Part shown: piece after piece, positions 34,475 to 43,866 of the stretch
How positions within the stretch are numbered: position 1 is the stretch's first letter
Layout of the letters: every line of letters starts with the position of its first letter
From: Clostridium sp. UBA4548
GTDB lineage: Bacteria; Bacillota; Clostridia; Clostridiales; Clostridiaceae
Direction: 5' to 3'
Length of the DNA stretch: 51,783 bases
Assembly (NCBI RefSeq): GCF_002387895.1
Contig: NZ_DGLI01000012.1
Span: 1-51,783 of the forward strand
Notes under the pieces: model-generated
The model's database searches: none
Told to the model about the DNA's origin: nothing
What the model saw: the letters and a program-made list of their open reading frames with translations, nothing else
Translations under genes and position numbers: made by a program

Positions 34475-35905
34475 TTATTCCTTTTCTAATTCTTCTAATA
34501 CTTTCTTTCCACTTAAGTTATTAGAATTTAATTCTACTGATTTTTTATAATTTTCTAGGGCTTTTCTCTTATCTCCATGAGCTAAATACATTTCCCCTAA
34601 ACTATCATAAAGATTTGAAGCCTCTGGAAACTCTATAATACCTATTTCTAATATTTCTATTGCTTCTTTAATTGCCTTTGCTGCTAAAAGTCCATAAGCT
34701 ATAGAATTAAAGCCTCTTTCACTACTAAGATATGTTTCTATAGACTGTTCTTTTATTAAGTAATATTCTTTTAATGCTCCCTGGTAGCCTTGTTCAATAA
34801 TTAACCTTGTTATATGCTGTGGAAGAGAAGTTTTTACTCTTTCAGGTTTAAGCCCCACAACCACATCCATAAGTGCAGTAGTTAAGCTATTCATTGACAT
34901 ATAATCTGAATTTGACATAACTACTAAGGCTGAATTATTCTCAGGGAAAAGTATTAAATTACTCAAGTATCCAGTATCACCACCACTATGTGATTTAACT
35001 TTATGTCCTTTATGCTCTCCTAAAAACCACGAAAGTCCAACCTTTGTAGTATGACCTTCCCAGCCAGTAACTGCTTGCTCTCTCCAAAGTTCTAAATAAC
35101 TTTCCTTTTCTAAAATCCTTTTCCCGTTAAACTCTCCGTAATTCATGTTTGCAATAGCATAATTACACATTTCCAATACATTTGAACAAAGAGTGGAACT
35201 TGGTCCATGACAGCGGTTATAAGGATAGATTTTACTAACTTTAGGTCCAAAGCCTCCTTCAATTCCCAAAACATGAGGAGTTGTTATTAATTCCCTTGAA
35301 ACTAGTGGCTTATTAAAATCACTTTCCTTCATATCTAAAACATCTAAAATGTTCTTTTTCATGTAATCTTCAAAGGACACCCCTGAAATCTTTGCAATAA
35401 CATCTCCTAGTATTTCAAAAGCAATGTTACTGTAGGCAAACTTTTCTCCTGGATTCCACATAAGGGCTTTATCCTTTTGTGCTCTAACATATCTCTCTAA
35501 AGACCCTTCATCATATTGAGGCTTATCCCACTCATAATCTGGTTCATCTGGCATTCCAGATATGTGATTTAACAATTGTCTTATAGTTATTTCCTTATAT
35601 CTTTCATCTTGAAGCTTAAAGTATGGTAAATAATCCACCAAAGGTGCATCTAGGTTTATTTTTCCCCTTTGAACTAACTGCATTATTCCAATGGCTACAA
35701 AGGTTTTTGATACTGATGCCATGTGGAAAAGTGACTTTTCTGTAACTAGCTCCTTTGTTTCCACATTTTTAACACCAAAGCCCTTTGTGTAAATCACTTC
35801 ATTCTTATAAACTACCCCTATTGCTAACCCTGGAATTGTCTCATTGTCCATGAAATCCTTTATAACTTTATCTAAGTTTTCTACAATCTTGTTTTTACTT
35901 TCCAT
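34475..35905 (-). CDS. Serine hydrolase, beta-lactamase fold, with C-terminal TPR-like region
   Basis: A 476-residue protein. Residues about 5-350 are a beta-lactamase-family domain with the active-site serine and lysine in MASVSKTFVAIG (S-x-x-K) near residue 65, Y-x-N in FAYSNIAFEILG near residue 153 and a late HSGGDTGYLSN motif, the third catalytic element. From about residue 395 the sequence AIEILEIGIIEFPEASNLYD and the following LAHGDKRKALENYKKSVEL are tetratricopeptide-like helices. No signal peptide is visible. The ATG follows AGGGGGAACTATC. It probably cleaves a peptide or ester; the natural substrate cannot be read. Confidence 0.87.
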   Translation of the reverse strand: MESKNKIVENLDKVIKDFMDNETIPGLAIGVVYKNEVIYTKGFGVKNVETKELVTEKSLFHMASVSKTFVAIGIMQLVQRGKINLDAPLVDYLPYFKLQDERYKEITIRQLLNHISGMPDEPDYEWDKPQYDEGSLERYVRAQKDKALMWNPGEKFAYSNIAFEILGDVIAKISGVSFEDYMKKNILDVLDMKESDFNKPLVSRELITTPHVLGIEGGFGPKVSKIYPYNRCHGPSSTLCSNVLEMCNYAIANMNYGEFNGKRILEKESYLELWREQAVTGWEGHTTKVGLSWFLGEHKGHKVKSHSGGDTGYLSNLILFPENNSALVVMSNSDYMSMNSLTTALMDVVVGLKPERVKTSLPQHITRLIIEQGYQGALKEYYLIKEQSIETYLSSERGFNSIAYGLLAAKAIKEAIEILEIGIIEFPEASNLYDSLGEMYLAHGDKRKALENYKKSVELNSNNLSGKKVLEELEKE

Positions 35906-36068
35906 GATAGTTCCCCCTATTTACTATTTTATTTATTTTCTCCTTATATTTTTTACATCTTATTTTTCCATAGATTATATAAGTATCAACCTCATTCTGT
36001 GGAGCGACTTTGGAAGAGGGTTAACTCCTACCTAAAGAAGATAAGAGAATTTTCCTTCCAGAATGTCT

Positions 36069-37298
36069 TTAAATGATATTATTACCTAAAAGAAATTTAA
36101 ATCCATTTGCTAATTCCATATCAAGATCCATATAAGTATGTGAACCCAAAAACTCCTGATACTTATAGGTATATCCTTTATCTTCTAACAATTTTGCAAA
36201 TTCCTTGTTTGCATTATAATGAATCTGTGCATCTTTTTCATACTCTCCAAAAGTCATATAAAAGTCTAATGGTAACTTTTCAGCCTGTTGGTACATTTCT
36301 ATGATTTCACCCTTTTGGTTTTCTCCTTCTTTAGAAGTCCAATACATTGCTCCTGATTGGCAAAATACTTTTCCAAATATATCTGGATATTTTACCCCTA
36401 TAAATGAAGCATTAAGTCCCCCATAACTAAAGCCACCAATAAGTGTGTTTTCAGCCTTCCTAGTTACATTGTAATTTTCATATATGAATGGTAATAACTC
36501 TTTCGCTACAAGGTCTGAAAACTTCTGACAGCAGGTAAGCTCTGTATCCCTATCTACTGCTTCAATAAAGGCAACACATACTGGTGAAATTTCCTCTTTG
36601 GAAATTAAGTTGTCAAGAATTGTTGTGATTTTTGTTACGTGAACATAGTGCCACCCATCAGTAAATATAGCTAATGGACATGGGCTAGAACTTTTATCAT
36701 AACCTGCTGGTGTATACATCCATATTCTTCTTTTATTGTTTAAAATGCTACTTTCAAACTCCTCAATAACTGCTACTTTCCCCTTGGTTACCTGTGGTTC
36801 TTCAACTGTCCAACTATTTTCTTTGAAATCTGGCAATGCTATATAAGACTCTTCCTTACATATTAAGTAAGGTTCAGAATCCTTGTCATAGTCTAGGCAC
36901 ACATATTTTTGTGGATTTAGAGGATCTATGACAAAATTGAACTCACTCCAATCCTGGTTATCTTCACCATTGAGTACAAAAATATATACTGCATGAGCCC
37001 CTTTATTTACTTTCCATGATCTAAAGTGCAGGTCAGTGCCCTCCATCTTATAGAATTTTGTAAAATCAGGATCCATGCCAAAAATCTCACCAATAACTCT
37101 AATGTTGTCTATGGGCTCTACCTCTCTCCAAAGTAAAGTAACTAGGCAATTTTCATTATCCCCTTCTATTTTTTCTATAAGAGGTGCACCTTTTTCTTTA
37201 ACTTCCTCCCAAAATAACTGAAGTGATTCTTCTTTATTAACTTTTATATCCTCATATAATTTTCTTAACCTTGAACTCTCTACTTTTACAGTATTCAT
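36069..37298 (-). CDS. Enterochelin-esterase-like alpha/beta hydrolase
   Basis: A 409-residue protein with an N-terminal beta-sandwich domain of the Fes type (about 1-155, with VTLLWREVEPIDNIRV) and a C-terminal esterase D domain. RIWMYTPAGYDKSSSPCPLA near residue 185 is the usual domain entry; the nucleophile elbow is GGFSYGGLNASF near residue 293 and the late histidine is in GSHTYMDLD. Fes-type enzymes hydrolyse ferric siderophore esters, but many relatives act on other esters, and no siderophore transporter is present here. No signal peptide is seen, so it is probably cytoplasmic. The start follows GGGGGAATTAAA. Confidence 0.85.
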   Translation of the reverse strand: MNTVKVESSRLRKLYEDIKVNKEESLQLFWEEVKEKGAPLIEKIEGDNENCLVTLLWREVEPIDNIRVIGEIFGMDPDFTKFYKMEGTDLHFRSWKVNKGAHAVYIFVLNGEDNQDWSEFNFVIDPLNPQKYVCLDYDKDSEPYLICKEESYIALPDFKENSWTVEEPQVTKGKVAVIEEFESSILNNKRRIWMYTPAGYDKSSSPCPLAIFTDGWHYVHVTKITTILDNLISKEEISPVCVAFIEAVDRDTELTCCQKFSDLVAKELLPFIYENYNVTRKAENTLIGGFSYGGLNASFIGVKYPDIFGKVFCQSGAMYWTSKEGENQKGEIIEMYQQAEKLPLDFYMTFGEYEKDAQIHYNANKEFAKLLEDKGYTYKYQEFLGSHTYMDLDMELANGFKFLLGNNII

Positions 37299-37397
37299 TT
37301 TAATTCCCCCTATCTTAAAAAAATTATTTCCCTAAATTCATATGGGTACAACTTCTTCCCCTATAGCCATACACCACCACTTTCACAAAAAAATTAA

Positions 37398-37436
37398 GGA
37401 TGCAGATGAACAACTCTTCATCTACACCCTTTTTTA
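37398..37436. terminator. Hairpin with T runs on both sides
   Basis: GGATGCAGATGAA pairs with TTCATCTACACCC (one mismatch and wobble pairs) around CAACTC. On the plus strand it is followed by TTTTTT, on the minus strand by TTAATTTTTTT. It lies about 100 bp upstream of the esterase gene start, with no gene ending there, so it could be a leader attenuator or the end of a small RNA. Confidence 0.55.
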
Positions 37437-37662
37437 TTTATACAAACTTAATGCATGGTAAATAAACTTATTCCATAAACTCATATTATAAATTCACAGG
37501 TGAAATATACTTTAATAAAATCTATGGGTAACCTAAAAGTATAGCATGTTCTATAACTTATAAGTTTACATCTTAGTCTATTTAGCCCTTAAAATCCATA
37601 GCTTTACATAAACTATACCACAGTTTACATGATAAGTTTAGAAATCATTGCATTAAAAATAT

Positions 37663-37696
37663 ATAATAAAAAGCTGTGATGCGAACCAACACAGCT
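37663..37696 (-). terminator. Orphan terminator in the 37.3-38.2 kb gap
   Basis: Minus strand AGCTGTG pairs with CACAGCT around TTGGTTCGCAT, followed by TTTTTATTATATATTTTT. No coding region is seen from 37437 to 38143, so the transcript ending here would be non-coding. Confidence 0.55.
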
Positions 37697-38143
37697 CCAA
37701 TTTCAATTATTTTGAAGTAAGCTATAGTAAAATAGTAATAAATTTAGGTTATATCATTGAGTGAGTTACCTTTTATACTTTTAAATGATATTTGAAAATT
37801 AAAACCTATAGTATTTATTGTTAAAACTATAATTCACTTTAATATACTGAAAATCAAGGAATTGTAATTGATGTTGTTCATCCTTATAACTAAAATCTTA
37901 AATCCATAGCAAATAAACCTATTTTAAAATAAGGTTAAAAATATACTGCTATAAATTTTATATGATTTTAAAAATTACTAGAATAATAACATCATAATCA
38001 TTACTTTCCCTCTCTTTCACTTCCAATAATTTAATTATATTGATTATATTACCACAAGTCAATATAATTAAACTTACTTTTTTAAATATTCAGTTCTTTT
38101 AGCTCATGTGTCATTCTACTAAAATCATCAACTAAACAACTTA

Positions 38144-38188
38144 ATAAAAAAAACAGCAATATAGTTAATTTACATAACTTATTGCTGC
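38144..38188 (-). terminator. Terminator of the secreted coiled-coil protein gene
   Basis: Minus strand CAGCAATA pairs with TATTGCTG across a 18-base loop, followed by TTTTTTTTATT. It lies 15 bp after the stop codon. Confidence 0.8.
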
Positions 38189-38202
38189 TCTTTGCTATAT
38201 GT

Positions 38203-39489
38203 TTAAGGTCTTGTTTTATCCTTATCTTTATTCTTTTCTTCTGACTTTTTAGCATCTTCCTTGGCTTTCTCTTGAGCCTTTTTAGACTCTTCTTTTGCCT
38301 TCTCTTCTGCTTTTTTAACTTCTTCTTTAGCTTTCTTTTCTGCTTCCCTAGCTTTTTCGGCCTCTTTTTTTGCTTCTTCTCTTTCCTTCTCTTGAGATGC
38401 CTTATATTCTTCTTTTGCTTCCTTTTCTATATTTTTAACTTCATCTTTAATTTTAGTTTCGTCCTTAGCCTTCTCTTCTACTTTTGTTTCCTCTGTATTT
38501 GTTGCTTCTTCGCCTTGTAAAGCTTTTTCTTCTACTTTTTCTATTCTTTCATTTGCCTGTTCAACCTGCTTCATACCTGACTTAATGTAGTTTTCCGCTT
38601 GTTCAACTAGCTGCTTTACTTCTTCTTTTGCAGCCTCAGCAAGATCCTTTAACTCTTCAAGCTCATTTTTTAAAGCTTCTGCAGCCTTTACCTTTTCTTC
38701 CGCTAATCTAATTGCTTCAGCATCTCCACTTTTTCTTGCAGCTTGTAGTTCTGCCTGCGCTAGTTTAAATTGTTCCTTCGCATCAAAGAAAGCTGTTTTT
38801 GCTGCATAAAATCCATTAATAGCTGTAATTGTTTTATCTTGCTCATTCAGTGCATTTTCTATAGCTGCTTTGGACTCCTCTGGAGCTTTTTCAAGAATTG
38901 ATTTTAGTATTTCTTCACTTTTACTATAGGCTTCATTAAGAGTTTCAAGGGTCTTCACAGCTTCATCTTTAGCTTCAATTGCATTATTTATATGCTGTGC
39001 TGCTGCAGCTAATGTCTCCATATAATCAGTTGCTGCTTCATTTGCAAGCTCATCTTCACCTTCGCTAATCATTACTGCTGCCTCTGCTGCTCTTTCTGTA
39101 GCTAATTTTGCTTGAAGAGCTGCTAACTTTTCTTCGCTTTGGGTAATTGCAATTTGAAGGTTTTCTAGGGCAACTTCTAATCTATAAAATATAGAAGTTG
39201 GCAATACTCCTGCTGAATCTTCAATTTCTTCTTCATTTACTGGGGCAGGGGTTTGTGTAGCTTGTCCATTTATAGGTATAGACTCTTGCTCTTCTGTAGC
39301 TACCTTAGTTTCCGGTGTAGTTGTTTCCGTAACAACTGCATTTAAAGGTTCAGTAGTTTCTGTTTGTGTAACTACTTCATTACTAGATTGCTCATTAGTA
39401 TTTATATTTGTAGCTTCACTTGCATACACCTTACCCCCTATACTCGTTACGTAAGTTGCTAGTAATAATGCGACTATTTTCTTTTTCAT
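38203..39489 (-). CDS. Secreted Ala/Glu/Lys-rich coiled-coil protein with a DUF5667-like domain
   Basis: A 428-residue exported protein. Residues 1-24 (MKKKIVALLLATYVTSIGGK) form a signal peptide with a likely cut after VYAS-EA. A Thr/Glu/Asn-rich linker follows (about 25-95). Residues about 95-190, beginning GVLPTSIFYRLEVALENLQ, resemble the DUF5667 domain found in clostridial exported proteins. The rest is predicted helical coiled coil, ending in a low-complexity tail of repeated KAKEE and EKAKE-like runs up to the C-terminus. No LPXTG or membrane anchor is seen. It could bind wall polymers or act as a spacer; the function is unknown. The ATG follows GGAGGATTTGAA. Confidence 0.8.
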   Translation of the reverse strand: MKKKIVALLLATYVTSIGGKVYASEATNINTNEQSSNEVVTQTETTEPLNAVVTETTTPETKVATEEQESIPINGQATQTPAPVNEEEIEDSAGVLPTSIFYRLEVALENLQIAITQSEEKLAALQAKLATERAAEAAVMISEGEDELANEAATDYMETLAAAAQHINNAIEAKDEAVKTLETLNEAYSKSEEILKSILEKAPEESKAAIENALNEQDKTITAINGFYAAKTAFFDAKEQFKLAQAELQAARKSGDAEAIRLAEEKVKAAEALKNELEELKDLAEAAKEEVKQLVEQAENYIKSGMKQVEQANERIEKVEEKALQGEEATNTEETKVEEKAKDETKIKDEVKNIEKEAKEEYKASQEKEREEAKKEAEKAREAEKKAKEEVKKAEEKAKEESKKAQEKAKEDAKKSEEKNKDKDKTRP

Positions 39490-39623
39490 TTCAAATCCTC
39501 CACATATTAATTTTTATTGTACTTTATTGATATAAATATACGGATATATAGCTTCAGTTTGTGGGGTAATTATTAGAAAAATTTACTTAAATTAAAATTT
39601 TTATAATATTTAAACATAATAAT

Positions 39624-39675
39624 TAAAAAAATCCCTCCTCACACTAGTTATTCAACTATCCCTGTGTAAAGAGGA
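39624..39675 (-). terminator. Terminator of the HAD phosphatase gene
   Basis: Minus strand CCTCTTTACAC pairs with GTGTGAGGAGG through wobble pairs, an inner AGTT/AACT stem closes the loop, and ATTTTTTT follows. Confidence 0.7.
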
Positions 39676-39739
39676 ATTAATTTAATACAGCTTTCGATTA
39701 AATTTTAATTAAAGCTATAAATAATGTTTTTTATGAAAA

Positions 39740-40363
39740 TTAAAATATACTAACTAAGTCAGCTACTTCTTCAAGGATATAATCATAATTTGTAACTTCT
39801 CCGAATCCATAACTAGCATACACAAAAGGAATATTTGCCAGTGCTGCTCCATCACAATCTCCCTGAGTATCTCCTACATACACTGAAGCTTTCAGGTTAT
39901 TTCTCTCTATAATCTTTTTTATATTTTCTCCTTTTACAAGTCCAGTGTTGCCAGCACACTCAATATCTTTAAAATACTTGCCCATATTGTGGTATTCTAA
40001 AAAAGTTTCTATATATCCACACTGACAATTGCTTACTATAAATAAAGAATACTTTTGTGATAAGACTTTTAAAGTATCCTCAAGGTTAGGATAAAGTGTC
40101 CCACCTTCCTTAAGAAGTAATTCCTTTTCTTCCTTACAGCAAAGCTCCATAATACCTTCTGTAGTTGACTCATCTACATGTGGAAGTAGTTTCCTTCCAA
40201 TATCCTTAATTAAAAGCCCCATGGTGCCTTGTAGTTCTTTTAAGGTTATTGGTTCTCTAAATTGTCCATTAGTTGAAACCACCTTGTTCCAAGCCTTCAT
40301 GATTACTTCAGTGGAATCCCATAGTGTTCCGTCTAAATCAAAAATAATTGAATCAATATTCAT
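39740..40363 (-). CDS. HAD-superfamily phosphatase (phosphoglycolate phosphatase-like)
   Basis: A 207-residue haloacid-dehalogenase-type hydrolase. Motif I is FDLDGTLWDST at residues 8-18, with the nucleophile and acid aspartates; motif II is FIVSNCQCG near residue 108; motif IV is VYVGDTQGDCDGAALANIPF near residue 162. The cap is the helical C1 type between motifs I and II. This is the class of phosphoglycolate phosphatase and pyrophosphatase PpaX; the substrate is unknown. The ATG follows GAGGAGAAAGAGCA. The 650-bp gap upstream (40364-41011) holds no gene that I can see. Confidence 0.88.
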   Translation of the reverse strand: MNIDSIIFDLDGTLWDSTEVIMKAWNKVVSTNGQFREPITLKELQGTMGLLIKDIGRKLLPHVDESTTEGIMELCCKEEKELLLKEGGTLYPNLEDTLKVLSQKYSLFIVSNCQCGYIETFLEYHNMGKYFKDIECAGNTGLVKGENIKKIIERNNLKASVYVGDTQGDCDGAALANIPFVYASYGFGEVTNYDYILEEVADLVSIF

Positions 40364-40930
40364 TGCTCTTTCTCCTCATTAACTTATATTAATAACTACT
40401 ACTTCTTAAATTATCTTTATCCTTTGTTTCTTTAACCCTACTTAATTTATTTAAATTATACTTGAATAAACAGGGGCAATCCCTTCTAAATATTCACTAT
40501 CTTACTATATAGTATCACATAACTTAAACTATTATTTAGGATTTTACTTATAAAAAAATGTTGTATCTATTAACTAATCTAAAAACATATGTAGTTAGTA
40601 TTTTTTTATTTAACACTTTTATGTGATAGCATTGCTAAAACAGTTAAATTCCCTTTCTCTATTTTGCAATTAAAAACTTTAAATATTTCACTTAATTCCA
40701 TTTTTAAAATTCGATTTTTATAAACCAGTTTCACTAAAGCTAAATATTCTCACAAATCAAATGAGTTTTTCATATAAGATTAAAAGGTAATAATAACTTC
40801 ATATGAAATTTAAAACTGCAATTCCTGCATCTTTTTCGAGAAAACAAGAGCAACTCTTATATAATTAAAGCTATAATTGTGCCACTACCAATTGTCACTT
40901 AAAACTGTCTTTATAAGCCATAAACTGAAA

Positions 40931-40959
40931 TTGAATATACCTTAACAACTGTATATAAT
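40931..40959 (+). promoter_or_regulatory. Promoter of the KimA-like permease gene
   Basis: TTGAAT (40931-40936), a 17-base spacer, and TATAAT (40954-40959), 53 bases before the start codon. The short leader leaves no room for a c-di-AMP riboswitch. Confidence 0.7.
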
Positions 40960-41011
40960 AGCATCTATGTAATTTAACTTTTAGGTTTTTATATAGATTG
41001 AGGTGATTGAA

Positions 41012-42847
41012 ATGCTTAAAGCATTAAAAGCTTTATTAATAGGTAAAGCATTAAAAACTGAAGAATTAAGTCATGAAAAGTTTAACGTACTATGGGGACT
41101 CCCTATACTCTCAAGCGATGCTATATCTTCTGTAGCTTATGCTGGGGAAGAAATATTGTGGGTGTTAGTGCCGATATTAGGACTAGCAGCTTATAAGAAT
41201 ATGTTCTATGCTGCATTAGCAATTGTACTTCTATTATTTATATTAGTATTTTCTTACATGCAAACAATAAATAGCTACCCAAATGGTGGTGGTTCTTATA
41301 TAGTCTCAAAGGATAATCTAGGAACTGTTCCTTCTTTAGTTGCAGCGTCAGCTTTAACTATTGACTATATACTTACTGTTGCAGTTAGCACTAGTGCTGG
41401 TTCATCAGCCATAACTTCAGCATTCCCATCACTGCTACCCTATAAAGTTTTAATAACTCTATTTTTTATTGTTATTTTAACTATTGGTAATTTAAGAGGT
41501 ATCAAAGATTCTTCTAAACTTTTTGGTATTCCAACTTATTTATTTATTTTTACTATCCTAATCATGATAGTAACCGGACTTATAAAAACTCTTGTGTTTG
41601 GAGTAACACCTTCAAGTGTCATTGATATTCCACAAGCTACTGGAAATATCACTCTTTTACTATTTTTAAGAGCCTTTGCTTCTGGATGTACAGCTTTAAC
41701 AGGAGTTGAAGCTGTTAGTGATGGAATTCCTAACTTTAAGGCGCCAGCACAAAAGAGAGCAAAAACTGTTTTAATTTTACTTTCTTTAATAGTTCTTATG
41801 ATTTTTGGTGGGTTATCTTATCTAGCTACCTTATATAAGGCTATACCAAATCATGAGGTTACAGTTATTGCTCAAATTGCTATGCAAGTCTTTGGTAAGG
41901 GTTCAATTATGTTTATGGTGGTTCAATTTACTACTGCCTTAATTCTAATTATGGCAGCCAATACGGCTTTTGCAGATTTTCCACTACTACTTTCCTTTAT
42001 AGCTAGAGATGGCTTTTTACCAAGACAACTATCAAAGCGCGGAAGTAGGCTTAGCTTTTCTAACGGAATAATTCTTTTAGCATTAGCTTCTTCTTTTCTA
42101 GTTATAGGTTTTCACGGAAATACACATTTGCTAATGCCTCTATATGCTATTGGAGTGTTTATTTCCTTCACTTTATCTCAGTTTGGAATGTTTAGAAGAT
42201 GGACAACATCCAAATCTGAAGGTTGGAAACACAAGGCAGTAATCAATGGAACTGGTGCTTTAATTACAGCTATTACAGCTACAATAATTGGTTCAACTAA
42301 GTTTTTTCATGGAGCATGGATAGTTTTTATCCTAATACCTTTATTTGTACTTATAATGTACAGAGTAAAACTCCATTATAACAGCGTAGCAGAGCAATTA
42401 CGTATTGATAGCTTGCCACCTTGTTTAAACAATAAACCAATAGAAAACTATGTAGTAGTTCCAGTGGATACCTTTAATAAAGCTTTTATAAAGTCATTAA
42501 ACTATGGAAAAACTATTAGTGATCATATAGAGGCTTATCACATCTCCATTGATGATGAAAAAACCGAAAAACTACAGGATAAATTTAAAACGGCTAATTT
42601 AAATAACCTGCTTGTTATAGAAAAATCTCCTTATAGAGTTTTGACAAGCACACTATTTAAGCATATTTGTGCCTTAGAAAAACAACTAGGAAAAAATACT
42701 ATGATTACTGTAGTACTACCCCAGTTTGTAGTAGATAAATGGTGGCATCAACTGCTTCATAATCAAACTTCCCTATTTATAAAGGCTAGGCTCCTTAAAA
42801 AACGTAATATAGCTATGGTAACAATACCTTACTTAATTGATGAGTAA
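41012..42847 (+). CDS. APC-superfamily permease, KimA-like potassium transporter
   Basis: A 611-residue membrane protein starting at the ATG 6 bases after GAGGTG. Twelve hydrophobic helices fill about residues 30-460, and a cytoplasmic domain follows (about 465-611, beginning NKPIENYVVVPVD). LLIGKALKTEELSHEKFNVL and then LPILSSDAISSVAYAGEEIL are the conserved N-terminus of the KimA/YdaO group, high-affinity K+/H+ symporters in Bacillus. LTIDYILTVAVSTSAGSSAI is the substrate-site helix region. Specificity for K+ rather than amino acids follows from family resemblance only. In Bacillus the gene is governed by a c-di-AMP riboswitch, which is not seen here. A terminator follows. Confidence 0.85.
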   Translation: MLKALKALLIGKALKTEELSHEKFNVLWGLPILSSDAISSVAYAGEEILWVLVPILGLAAYKNMFYAALAIVLLLFILVFSYMQTINSYPNGGGSYIVSKDNLGTVPSLVAASALTIDYILTVAVSTSAGSSAITSAFPSLLPYKVLITLFFIVILTIGNLRGIKDSSKLFGIPTYLFIFTILIMIVTGLIKTLVFGVTPSSVIDIPQATGNITLLLFLRAFASGCTALTGVEAVSDGIPNFKAPAQKRAKTVLILLSLIVLMIFGGLSYLATLYKAIPNHEVTVIAQIAMQVFGKGSIMFMVVQFTTALILIMAANTAFADFPLLLSFIARDGFLPRQLSKRGSRLSFSNGIILLALASSFLVIGFHGNTHLLMPLYAIGVFISFTLSQFGMFRRWTTSKSEGWKHKAVINGTGALITAITATIIGSTKFFHGAWIVFILIPLFVLIMYRVKLHYNSVAEQLRIDSLPPCLNNKPIENYVVVPVDTFNKAFIKSLNYGKTISDHIEAYHISIDDEKTEKLQDKFKTANLNNLLVIEKSPYRVLTSTLFKHICALEKQLGKNTMITVVLPQFVVDKWWHQLLHNQTSLFIKARLLKKRNIAMVTIPYLIDE

Positions 42848-42863
42848 TGATAATTAGTAAAAA

Positions 42864-42898
42864 AAGACTCAAGGTTTTATCCTTGAGTCTTTCTTTCA
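42864..42898. terminator. Terminator between the convergent permease and GGDEF genes
   Basis: AAGACTCAAGG and CCTTGAGTCTT pair around TTTTAT, with T-rich sequence after on the plus strand and an A-rich run before. Its stem recurs at 44416-44447. Confidence 0.85.
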
Positions 42899-43008
42899 TA
42901 ATAAACTATATTAATTTTTGAAGAAATTAAATGTTTATATGGTATTTAATTTTCATGGGTTCAGCTCAGTAGCTAAAAAGCATTCATACCCGGGTTTAAT
43001 TCTTGTAA

Positions 43009-43866
43009 CTATGCAGTCTCATCTATGTTTTTAATAACAACTGGAGTAGTAATGTCTTTTTTAGCCTTTGTAGATGCTAAACTTGCAACATTCACTAAGT
43101 CATTTAGAAATACAAATATTTCTTCAACCTCTTTAAACTTCATTCTACCTCCTGTAATCCCCACTGCAGCTGAAACAGGAATATTATTGAAAAAAGGATA
43201 TTCCTCTATAGTTTTTACTATGTTCTCAGCTAATAGTTTACAATCATTTGAAGAGTTAGATGATACTATGGCAAACTCATCTCCAGCGTACCTACATAAA
43301 TAACTATCATCTTCTAGACAATTCTTTAGTATATCTGCTACGCCTTTTAATATCATGTCACCAACTATATGGCCATACTTTTTATCAATGCATCCGAAAT
43401 TATTTAGGTCTAAAAAAATTATTGTAGCATTCTTTCCTTGTCTTATAAAATTAAAGGCATGATAAAACATATATTCTTTCTTATACAGTCCAGTAAGCGA
43501 ATCTAAATGTTTTCCTAATTCAATATCCAAAATTGATCTTGTTACATACCCTATAACCTGACCTTCTTTTTCTACTAGTACAATACTAACTTTTTTGTTG
43601 TAATCGAAGATTTGCTTTACTTCCCATATGCACATATCATAATTAACTACTATATATTTATGAGACATTACATCTTCTGCTATTCTATTTGGGTGGGCGC
43701 CAACTAATTCATCTTTTGTAATTACACCTACCATTATATATTCATCATAAACAGTAAAGCATTCTATAGATTCTTGATGAAAAATGTCCTGAATTTTTTT
43801 AGTTCCATTCAACACATCAATCTTCATTAATTTTTTTTCTATTATATCAAAAACCTTTTTTATCAT
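43009..43866 (-). CDS. CBS-pair GGDEF diguanylate cyclase
   Basis: A 285-residue cytoplasmic protein. Residues about 10-115 form a pair of CBS domains (YIMVGVITKDELVGAHP and VLVEKEGQVIGYVTR are the two halves). The GGDEF domain follows (about 118-275): HLDSLTGLYKKEYM, FLDLNNFGCIDKKYGH with the metal aspartate, and the signature RYAGDEFAIVSS. The signature reads AGDEF instead of GGDEF, a change compatible with activity in other cyclases. No upstream RxxD inhibitory site is evident. CBS pairs usually sense adenine nucleotides. It should make c-di-GMP in response to that or another ligand. Its ATG overlaps the upstream small gene by 4 bases. Confidence 0.88.
   Translation of the reverse strand: MIKKVFDIIEKKLMKIDVLNGTKKIQDIFHQESIECFTVYDEYIMVGVITKDELVGAHPNRIAEDVMSHKYIVVNYDMCIWEVKQIFDYNKKVSIVLVEKEGQVIGYVTRSILDIELGKHLDSLTGLYKKEYMFYHAFNFIRQGKNATIIFLDLNNFGCIDKKYGHIVGDMILKGVADILKNCLEDDSYLCRYAGDEFAIVSSNSSNDCKLLAENIVKTIEEYPFFNNIPVSAAVGITGGRMKFKEVEEIFVFLNDLVNVASLASTKAKKDITTPVVIKNIDETA

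Noticed and set aside
38391..38410. Fourth copy of the 68-bp element (GAGATGCCTTATATTC)
   Set aside because: The match is about 10 bases, lies in the coding region of a low-complexity protein and lacks the rest of the element.
38272..38520. Plus-strand frame encoding a Phe/Leu/Cys-rich hydrophobic peptide
   Set aside because: It is the antisense shadow of the Lys/Glu/Ala-rich tail of the secreted protein and has no ribosome site.
40364..41011. c-di-AMP (ydaO) riboswitch before the KimA-like gene
   Set aside because: The region is AT-rich and lacks the conserved GC-rich core of that riboswitch, and the likely promoter lies too close to the gene.
42955..43012. tRNA-like sequence (TTCAGCTCAGTAGC ... 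CCCGGGTTTAATTC)
   Set aside because: The D-arm and T-arm words are present, but no 7-bp acceptor stem, anticodon arm or CCA-side pairing can be made, so it is not called a tRNA.
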